64,000 nt of DNA from the NCBI GenBank assembly GCA_029378245.1, contig JARKIF010000148.1, positions 1-64,000 on the forward strand, written 5' to 3'. The position numbers were made by a program, and so were the translations under genes. Each line of letters starts with the position of its first letter. The stretch's first letter is position 1. This document shows, in pieces, positions 56,578 to 64,000 of the stretch. The notes under the pieces were generated by a model. That model worked only from the letters and a program-made list of their open reading frames with translations. It ran no database searches and had not been told where the DNA came from. Source of the stretch: Roridomyces roridus. Lineage: Eukaryota > Basidiomycota > Agaricomycetes > Agaricales > Mycenaceae.

Positions 56578-57130
56578 AGGGTGGGGGAGGGGGACTAACT
56601 AACTATGTAATTCCCCATTAGGGAATTCTGCACGTAACCTTCCAAATCTGGTGATCAGAGCAGCGCAAATTTTCTCGCTTGCGGGAGAGAGCGGTGACCA
56701 CAGAGGCACTGGTTCAGTTGGTCAGTCCTGGTACCTGCTTCAATACTAGCTGGTTGGAAATCTCATGTATAAGCTGGTCCACGTGATTTTGATGTGCCGA
56801 ATGATGGCCGGTCTGTCCATTTATGGAAATTCCGCATCAAAACAGCCGCAGATGCCTCAGAACAACCTGACAGGGTGTATTTTCACTCCTCTGAAGCTTG
56901 TAGATGCCCGTTCAAGCTCACAAAAGTGGGTGTCTGAAAATCTTTTTAAGGGTCGGAGGGGGGGACTAACTAACCAGCGTGCGGTGCCGGACTAACGGCC
57001 CGGTACCCCTTGCAGCGGAGACACCGCAGCAAAAGAAACGGCGGTCTCATGCATACCTCGCACTCGCGCAACTCTCCCCACCTCGCCTCCTTTGTAGACT
57101 TACCTCCGCTCCAGTTGCAAGGCCTTGCCC
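56578..57130. repeat. Direct-repeat-flanked region with tRNA-like motifs
   Basis: GGGGGACTAACTAAC occurs at about 56593 and again, slightly changed before it, at about 56961. Between them a Pol III A-box-like CTGGTTCAGTTGGTCAG (about 56710) and a GGTTGGAAATCTC B-box-like string (about 56752) suggest a tRNA-derived SINE. Further on, CCAGG-TTCGATT-CCTGG at about 57130 is a perfect T arm (5-bp stem, 7-nt loop), but no matching acceptor or D arm is seen. No intact tRNA gene. Confidence 0.4.
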
Positions 57131-57144
57131 CAGGTTCGATTCCT

Positions 57145-57659
57145 GGTCAGGACATAGCACTGCGTCTGGATTCTTTCTTTTGTTTCTGCACCACGACATT
57201 TGTGCGTAGAACCCACATTCCACAAATATATTGGAGCATGAGCTGCCAGTGGTACTGAGCGCCGGACAATTGTAAGTAGTCCGGCGCTGGGAACTGCTGG
57301 GAACTTCACTGGAGTTCACCGGCTGCTGACCATCAAAGTTTGTACACATGTGGGCGTCGGATGGTCTGAAACTTTCTTCCGCACCACCATCATCCCGCAA
57401 ATCCGCTGGCGAAGGCCTCAAGACACTCTCCCCTCCGCATGATATATTCCCCCATCTTCTCCCCGCCAAGCATTTGTCAGCACAGAAAGGCGCGCCGGCC
57501 GCCGTCATGGAGTCGCCCCCGCCCTCTCGGATCATCCTTCTCGCGATTTCAGATTTCCCAGAGACCACTTGACCTCGTCATCTGATACCCTGTTGCGACC
57601 TCGGTTCATGCTAAAAGCCGCCCTCCTCATATGACAATGGACCAAGGCCACCCACCACC
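57145..57659. other. Promoter side of the esterase
   Basis: No gene assigned. A minus-strand open frame covers 57047-57568, but it runs through the tRNA-like T arm and is probably not coding. Confidence 0.35.
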
Positions 57660-60167
57660 ATGCTCGGAGCCACCATCTTCCTCGCGGGCTTGGCTCTCGC
57701 TGCCGGCGTCACCGCTAAGCAGCCTACTGTAACGATCAAGAACGGGACTCTTCAGTGCGTCTCAATGACCCGTCCCTTCGACGGCTAACTAACATCCGAT
57801 AGTGGCGTCGACCTCCCCCAATTCAATCAAACCGCATTCCTGGGCATTCCCTACGCCCAACCACCCATAGGCGATCTGCGGCTCCGCCCGCCACGTTCCA
57901 TGTCCGTTGTTTTGTTGTTTCTCCCCTCTCAACGAGACCCATTACTCCACGGCTAGTAACGCTTCCTTCGGGAATCTGGACGCCACGGCGTACGGTCCGC
58001 ACTGTTGGTCCGCACCGAACCAAGGATTTGTGCGTCCACTCAGTACTAGTCGACGCTGGCTGACTCGTACGCGCACATCGCAGGACGACAACCTGGGTTT
58101 CCCTAGCTCGGAAGACTGCTTGACGCTGAACGTCATTCGGCCCAACGGGGTCCAGGAGAGCAAACCTGTGCCGGTTATGGTGTGGAGTGCGTCGTTTTTC
58201 TTTTTGATTGTACCGGAGTTATGAACACCTACACCCACAGTCCACGGTGGCGGTTATGTGAGTTTTATCCTGATCATAAAGTATCCTGACTCGAGCCGAC
58301 TGGTGGATAGGTCACCGGTGGAAGCGTGCGCTATCATTGCGGTTTTGGCCTCATCTTCTACTAGCTAATGCCGAGACAGGCCGACTTCCGTTACAACGGC
58401 TCATGGATCGTCGAATCGTCCATCGCAAACGGAAATCCCATAGTCTTTGTCGGGATCAAGTACGTGCTCTCTCCGTCCATCTGTCCTTGGCTTATGGACC
58501 AAGCTATCGCCTCGGTGCCTTCGGTTTCCTGGCTGGCAAGGCTCTCGCGGACGAGGGCTCACTCAACATGGGCGTGCGCGATCAGCGGTTGGCCCTGCAT
58601 TGGATTCAGGAGAATATGTCAAATTTGGTGGTGATCCAACGTGGTCCGTCATACGGGATTTGTTTCTTTTTTGCGCTGACTATGTGACTGCCCAGGCGTG
58701 TGACAATTGCCGGGGGAGGTATGTTGATCATGATCCATCCAATTCTGCTGCTGAATATGATACAGTGTACGTCATCTCCTCCCAGTCTTCTAGCTCTATT
58801 GAGCATGCAAACAGGCCGGAGGGGAGAGCGTTCACGTCCAAGTCACCGCCTACGCTGGTCGCGATGACAACTCTTCCAACCAAACCATCTCCCAGAGCGG
58901 CTCGTTCGGCGGCAACTTCAGCCTCGCCACCGACCCCTCCGTACAGGCCGCCTTTGACAATCTCATCGCCAACACGACGTGTGCGTCGACCGTCAATGGG
59001 ACAGCCCAGGCTCAGCTTGCCTGTGTGCGGTCTCTCCCAGTTGACGTGTTCCGCAACAACGCGATCGCCCAGGGACCTGTGTTTGATGGCGATTTCGTCA
59101 AGGTGCCCGGGATGTGCAGGGGTATAAGGATGGGACGTGGGTGAGGGTACCGTTTATCGTGCGTCTTGCTTCTTTCGCCTCTCTTCCATCTTCCTCCTGA
59201 ATAACAACGATCTCAGGTCGGCAGCAACACCGACGAGGGCCGTGCCTTCTCACCGCTCGGCGCTAACACGACTGAGCAAGCTGCGGCACTCGTCAGCGCG
59301 CCACCGGAGTTGCAGATGCCGCTGCTGGATTGTACCCCGACGTCCCTGCTTTGGGATGCCCGTTTGAAACAGGGGACCTTCCAGCCGGAGGGTAGCCCGC
59401 CTGGGACGCAGAATAAGAGGGTGACGGCGGTGAATGGGATATTGAACTGGCTGCGTGCGTGTTTTTTTTCCCTTTCTTAAAATTCTACGTGCAATTGACT
59501 CGAAGCTGATATATGGACTTGCGATTGGACAGTGGGGCGCGCTGGCTTGCTCAGCACGCGTCGTCGGAGGTGCCGGTGTACAAGTATCGGTTAACCACGT
59601 CCCGTGGGACACGGGTTTCGCCCCTATCGACTTCATCTCGCATTTTCTGGAGGTGTGTAGTCTTCGATCTCTATAACCACGATCTTACACGCCCTAGGTC
59701 TCGTATATGTCAATTTGCAAAACAACGAGTACGTGTGTTTGTCCTCGTTGTCATTTCATTCAAAAAACCGTACAACTCCAGTACCGCCTTCTGGAAAGCC
59801 AACAAATTCACAGCCACGTACCTCGGTCCCGGTGTGCCCATCGCAGACCGTTTCTCGGCTCGTATATGGCTGCCTCCTGGGCGCCTTTGTGGCTACCGGG
59901 GATCCCAACACGGCTAACAGTATGTGCTTCTCTTTTGTGTTCCTAAATTTCCCAATGAACGAACGACTTGTCAGTACCCACAAAGATCCAATGGCCACAG
60001 TACTCTGAGCGTGCGTCGAATATGGTGTGGCAGACTCAGGGGTCGACAGTCGAGGATGATGTGAGTGCTTGATATTCCTCACTTTTCGCTTGGGCGATTG
60101 ACAAGTTGATGGGTAGGATTTCCGCAAGGAGGGTATGCAGTTTATCATGGACCATGTTCTCTTCTAA
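57660..60167 (+). pseudogene. Type-B carboxylesterase/lipase, decayed
   Basis: Starts with a signal peptide (MLGATIFLAGLALAAGVTAKQ). Recognisable esterase pieces in order: [45 protein letters not shown] (oxyanion hole), NYRLGAFGF, NMGVRDQRLALHWIQEN, FGGDPTRVTIAGG, ESVHVQVTAYAGRDD, SQSGSFGGNF, VGSNTDEGRAFSPLG, KYR, NHVPWDTGFAP and a C-terminus MQFIMDHVLF at 60167. Defects: frameshift just before FGGDP (about 58620); the nucleophile motif GESAGG is not readable across its intron, so the catalytic Ser is not found; more frame changes near 59310 (YPDVPALGCPF in another frame) and 59540. A functional relative would be an extracellular or vacuolar ester hydrolase. The number of breaks argues against errors alone. 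Confidence 0.75.
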
Positions 60168-60469
60168 ATATCTGAATTGATGAATTCCGCCTCTGGGCGT
60201 CATTTCTTGTAGAATAAAGGTATAGTAACGGGGCCACGAGTGTATCCTGGAGGCACTCGGCGGGGGAGAACCAGCTACCAATGGCAGCAGCCTCGCCGTC
60301 ATTGACGCGCCACGCTGGGCGTCGGAGTGGAAGAGAGCGAAATTATGCAAGCAAAAAACTCTTCAAAGTTCATTCCAAGTTTGCTGAGCTTGAATTACGC
60401 TTCGTCGGTCAGATCTAGATAGTGCAAGCCGAGAAGGAACACACCGATCATTCGGTCGACTCTGGAATA
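60168..60469. other. Spacer between convergent esterase and BTB genes
   Basis: Convergent 3' ends. No gene recognised. Confidence 0.35.
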
Positions 60470-61532
60470 TTACTCTGCAACTGCTGAGAGAAAGTAACAA
60501 GATCCGACATTTGCGCTGCGCACACACGTCGGGCATGCATCGATAATCTTGCGCAGCTCGGGGGAAGCATTTCGAAGCATGACTCCGAACCCGACGCCAG
60601 GGCACGGTGTGAACCCCAGCAGCCGATCCGAACCCGACGGAGATGAGTCTGGAACCATGGAACGGCTCGTTGGAAGAGTCGGACTCCCGTGCCCGGGGCG
60701 ATCATGAAGTGGACAGACCCCTGGCTTGCAGCGTTGGCGCTGGGAACACACTCTTCGCTGTGCCCCTCAGCCGACTTCCACCACGCAAAGATTCGATTGA
60801 CGCCCGCTGCGACGGGCTTTCCGGCGTCAAAGAACGGTACGGTGAATGCGAAGTGGCTGGATAGAACCCGAGACGACGATCCCCGGGCAGTGAAGATTTA
60901 ATCTGACCAGCTCCTGTGAAGCCATGGCGCAGGTTCGATGAAACCGGAGAAGCTTGTTGGCGTTTACCCAGGGTAGGATCTGCATCTCGGGAAAGTCGGG
61001 CACCACAGGTAAAATGTGAATTCAGGGTAGCGAGAGCAGCTTTGCGCGCCACCTCACCGAGTCCCCAAAGCAAAGCAATGGGGTAATCTCGGTGTGGGTT
61101 GGTGTCGAAGAAGCGAGCTCTCGAGCATTTCTTCTAGAAGGTGTTGTACGCCGATGAATTGGTATTTGTGGGCAAAGGATGAGCCGGGACCATGATGTGC
61201 AGGTCCTCTGTTTTGGGTGTGTACTGTGCCAGAGACTGCGTCGGGTAGGCGAGCGAAAGGACCCGGCGGAGGGCTCCGCTTACCGTATCCTCAAGGATTA
61301 AGACGGGCCTGCCCTCTTTGACGAGCTGCTTCGGAGAGCTATCGCCACCGGGGAACGCGAACAATCCTTCAAAGAAGCCAGAGACGGCTCTGAGGATATC
61401 CCGATGGACGTGGAAATCCACAGCATCACTGATGCGCAGAATGAAATCGGCTTTCAACAGGATGTTTGACCCAGTGGCAATTTGCTCACCGGAGAAGGGG
61501 TCTTCCGCGTCGATGGCTGCGTTCTGACACAT
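60470..61532 (-). CDS. BTB/POZ domain protein 2
   Basis: ATG at 61532 (MCQNAAIDAED). Exon 1 holds the BTB core: DFILRISDAVDFHVHRDIL, FFEGLFAFPGG, EGRPVLILEDTVSGALRRVLSLAYPTQ and TPKTEDLH. Later exons give ALLWGLGEVARKAALATLNSHF, MQILPWVNANKLLRFHRTCAMASQEL and, at the C-terminus, ELRKIIDACPTCVRS ending SAVAE at 60470. The layout, BTB then a helical region with paired Cys near the end, matches the agaricomycete BTB family that also includes the gene at 17902-18983. Intron positions between about 60700 and 61130 were not all fixed. Likely a protein-protein adaptor. Confidence 0.7.
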
Positions 61533-61894
61533 ACTGGTTAGTAAACGGAGTGGGAAGCGTGGAAAGAGCTCTTAAATAGTGGCGAACTGGACAAAGGAAT
61601 GATCACATCATTGGTTCTTTGGCAACACCTTTCAGTTGAATGCGGTCAAAGAGGTTCTTTCAAATGAAACAATTGAGAAAGAAATCTTCTTTGAATTGCA
61701 CATAAAGTACTTCCCAATGTCTCTTTCTTGTTCTTAAGGTTGACACAGCTTGAAAGACCCCAGGCATAATCATCCATTGGTTCTTGCCCTCCAATGAAGT
61801 AGTTCTTTACGCATCGCCTCCATCTCAGGACTTAATTGACTGCAAGTAGTTTGATTCGATGAAGATCTCGAATGTTCAGAAAGAGTTTGAAAGG
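61533..61894. other. AT-rich spacer between BTB 2 and DUF6699 copy
   Basis: No gene seen. Repeated TTCTTTGGCA, CTTTCA and AAAGAA strings only. Confidence 0.35.
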
Positions 61895-63125
61895 CATATC
61901 ATACTGGTATGTGCATTGTGAGGGTATCAAGTTCGAAAAATCAGTGGTAGAAGTAACGTAGAAGGTAAAGAGTCCAATCGCTCTAGTCCGAGTTGTAGAC
62001 AAGCCTCACGCACATGAAGACGCCAAACACCAGGCGTACTTGTAGACGTCAGCCCGCGAAATTCGTTACACCCCATCAAATAGTCCACACGTCGGACTCC
62101 CGACGCCTTTTCATGGGCATACCCCCGATGCCCCTCCAGCCGCCTATATCGCGCAGTGTAGGCCGCCCCGACCCGCCGCATGAGCTTCGGCGGGCTGAGT
62201 GCCTGGAACTCCGCCGGAGTAATGTGCGTGCGGAGGCCGTGGTACAAAGACGAGAGGACGTCTGCGACGGTCAAGTATCGACGGTTGGATGCGGGGACGG
62301 TGAATGACCACGGGAGATGGGGGCACTGGATTGTGAGTGTCGGTTGTGGAGGGTAGACAGCCGGCTCGGACATGCTCGCAGAGGAGAGTCCATGGTATTG
62401 CGTGGTGACGGATGATGGGTGCAGAGTGAGGTCGTAAGAGAGGAGAGGGGTGCTCCTCTGTGCGAGCAGATTGTGCGCGCAGGCCTTGTCCGCCGAGGAA
62501 TCCGTGTAGGACCGACGGGGCATGTGGGGTGCTGAAGTGGGGAGGTTCGTGTAAACATTAGAAGGTGGCGTGAAAGTTCGTGAGGAGGAATTGTCCGAAG
62601 AGTGGTATGTGTTCTGAGTGGAGAACCGGACGTGCTTCCCTGGCATGCAGTGGGGAGGGCAGCGACGGAGAGGCGGGAGCGACGTGAGTGCTGGGCAGGT
62701 ACGAGAGACATTTAAACACCGTACGGGGTGCTGTGATCGCTCGCCTCGGGACACACGCACAACAGATCTTGCCTGTACTGTCGGGTGATGTGGGATGATT
62801 CCAATCCAGCCGAAGATCGACAGTACCGCACGCAGAAAGCAGTCGGCCGGAGATGTTTCAAGGGCGTCGGACAATCGGCAGTGGGCTTCAGAGGCCGCAA
62901 ACGCTCCACCTGACCTCTCACGTCGGGAAAAAGGTGCAGCATTGGCTAGAACGTGCTCGGCAATGCTTGTGTTTTCAGACGCATTAGGTCGGTAGCCTCG
63001 TTCAGCCGTGGAGTCTTTCGTGCGCAGCAGGGTGGATTTGCGGTACACGGCGTGGCGGGGAGAGGTCGCCGGGAGAACCGACCCTGAACCCACCCCCTCG
63101 GTCCTAGGGTTATGTATCCAGCGAA
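61895..63125 (-). repeat. Segmental duplication arm B (F-box/DUF6699 unit, inverted)
   Basis: Inverted relative to arm A at 47760-49345, with the same order: F-box start (beyond 63973), intergenic region, DUF6699 gene and 3' flank. It lacks the solo LTR of arm A. Its intergenic region carries the TIR element at 63205-63912. Confidence 0.85.
61927..62646 (-). CDS. DUF6699-like protein, second copy
   Basis: ATG at 62646, MPGKHVRFSTQNTYHSSDNS. The uninterrupted frame contains LLSYDLTLHPSSVTTQYHGLSS, PTLTIQCPHLPWSFTVP, RYLTVADVLSSLYHGLRTH, GVRRVDYLMGCNEFRGL and GVWRLHV. Compared with arm A, one T is missing after the LHV codons, so instead of stopping the frame runs about 30 codons longer (REACLQLGLERL..). 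The family domain is whole, so a functional small protein of unknown role is plausible. It shares its upstream region with the divergent F-box copy 5. Confidence 0.75.
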   Translation of the reverse strand: MPGKHVRFSTQNTYHSSDNSSSRTFTPPSNVYTNLPTSAPHMPRRSYTDSSADKACAHNLLAQRSTPLLSYDLTLHPSSVTTQYHGLSSASMSEPAVYPPQPTLTIQCPHLPWSFTVPASNRRYLTVADVLSSLYHGLRTHITPAEFQALSPPKLMRRVGAAYTARYRRLEGHRGYAHEKASGVRRVDYLMGCNEFRGLTSTSTPGVWRLHVREACLQLGLERLDSLPSTLLLPLIFRT

Positions 63126-63204
63126 AGCAAAACCCAAGGAGGCCGCAGGGCAGGGAAAGAGGAGAGGAGAGAGAGGATAAAAAAATGGCGGAATTACGTG
63201 GCTA

Positions 63205-63912
63205 GTGATGTTCAGGGCCCGGCTTGGCCTGGATGCCCGGGCATGGGCCCGGCTTGGGACGGCTCGGGCTCCATATTTCCTGAGCCCAAGCCCAAGCCCG
63301 CCCAGGCCGAGCCCAAGCCGAAGACCCGGGCTTGAGCCCGGGCATATCAGTGAGGCGAGATCAAGGCGTAATCAAGTCAGACAATTGAATACACAAATGC
63401 TCCGATTATCCGGGTCATCGTCAATCAAGAGTCCCTGGTTGTCCGAGCTGGGCAGGTTCCCCGCCCTTCTCGGTGTCCTCCCCACCTGTTGGAAATTTAA
63501 AATCACTGGCTGGCGAAACAAGAGCTTACGGAGTAGGAAACATTCGTGGATTGTGGTGTCGGCATACACAGTCCATGCAATTTGAGTTGTTGCATGAGCC
63601 AAGACTCCGCTGGGGAGCGCGTTAACCTCCGAGGACCATGATATTTGAATGTGCGTGGTCGAGGCGAGTCGAGCAGAGAATGGATTGATGTGTTCCATCG
63701 ACTCCCCAAAGAACGGGTGAGCATGGATGCCGGCATGTAAGTCAAAAAGGATTACATGTCGAGCCCGGGCTCGGTGGGCTCAATCGGGCCTGACATTTCT
63801 CAAGCCTGAGCCCTGAGCCCGGCCAGGCCCGACAGTGGGCTGGGCCCGGCTTGATGATACCCGGGCTCGGCAAGGCCCGGCTTCCGGGCTCAGGCCGGGC
63901 CCTGAACATCAC
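63205..63912. mobile_element. GC-rich TA-flanked TIR element
   Basis: Inverted ends GTGATGTTCAGGGCCCGGC (19 bp) flanked by TA at 63203-63204 and 63913-63914. Subterminal parts are packed with CCCGGGC, GGGCCCGG and AAGCCCGG units in both directions, while the middle is ordinary sequence without a transposase. Tc1/mariner-type MITE by target choice. It lies between DUF6699 copy 2 and F-box copy 5. Confidence 0.8.
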
Positions 63913-63972
63913 TATACGTGGCGGCCAATCCACGTGATTGATCGCCATCATTGTCGCTTCTCTTCTTCTTCC

Positions 63973-64000
63973 ATGTCGTCGACGCTCCTTTCGCTACCCA
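63973..64000 (+). CDS. F-box family gene, copy 5 (start only)
   Basis: Follows CACGTGATTGATC at 63931-63943. The visible codons give MSSTLLSLP, the same as copy 1, before the window ends. Whether the rest is intact cannot be seen. Confidence 0.6.

Noticed and set aside
57047..57568. A 173-codon minus-strand frame upstream of the esterase
   Set aside because: It reads through the tRNA-like T arm (giving PDQESNLGQGL), a known artefact of translating tRNA-derived repeats.
27933..62646. A secondary-metabolite gene cluster (P450, ABC transporter, dehydrogenase, esterase)
   Set aside because: No synthase gene is present, several members are pseudogenes, and the genes are interleaved with unrelated genes and repeats.
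1..64000. CRISPR arrays, bacterial operons or phage genes
   Set aside because: No regularly spaced repeats, and the intron structure and families are eukaryotic.

Overview
The window reads as nuclear DNA of a filamentous basidiomycete, most likely an agaricomycete mushroom. Coding regions are split by short (about 45-60 bp) GT..AG introns. The gene set is typical of that group: two BTB/POZ proteins, a glutathione-S-transferase-like protein, a cytochrome P450, a GPI-anchored chitin deacetylase, a full-length ABC transporter, a secreted-type carboxylesterase, a kinase-like protein with a C-terminal membrane segment, DUF6699-like proteins and an F-box family. The mobile elements (a Ty3/gypsy chromovirus, a Helitron, several TIR elements) fit as well.

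Layout. 0-15.3 kb: one F-box gene (copy 1, + strand) broken by three separate insertions: a CACTA-like element in its promoter, a 9.1-kb nested complex in mid-gene that itself holds a young gypsy element with apparently identical LTRs, and a 635-bp TIR element near the stop codon. 15.3-19 kb: GST-like and BTB genes on the minus strand. 19-27.9 kb: a large Helitron whose Rep/helicase protein ends in a ubiquitin-protease-like domain and is broken by one stop and two frameshifts. 27.9-30.1 kb: a P450. 30.3-31.8 kb: a foldback Tc1-like element carrying two more TA-flanked elements. 32.3-34.4 kb: remnants of a short-chain dehydrogenase and of F-box copy 2. 34.7-39.2 kb: kinase-like gene and chitin deacetylase. 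39.2-46.3 kb: gene-poor, with decayed tRNA-like motifs, F-box copy 3 (remnant), and a dehydrogenase with a disabling 17-bp duplication. 46.3-49.3 kb: F-box copy 4, head-to-head with a DUF6699 gene that carries a solo LTR. 50.7-56 kb: ABC transporter. 57.7-62.6 kb: esterase pseudogene, BTB gene, second DUF6699 gene. 63.2-64 kb: a GC-rich TIR element and the start of F-box copy 5, which runs off the end.

The genes do not form an obvious pathway. P450, GST, ABC transporter, dehydrogenase and esterase could all serve detoxification or secondary metabolism, but no polyketide, terpene or peptide synthase is visible. The unifying theme is duplication and decay of an F-box/DUF6699 divergent gene pair and repeated mobile-element insertion. 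Insertion order can be read from target-site duplications. Exon structures were read by eye; coordinates of multi-exon genes are the outer limits of the coding region.
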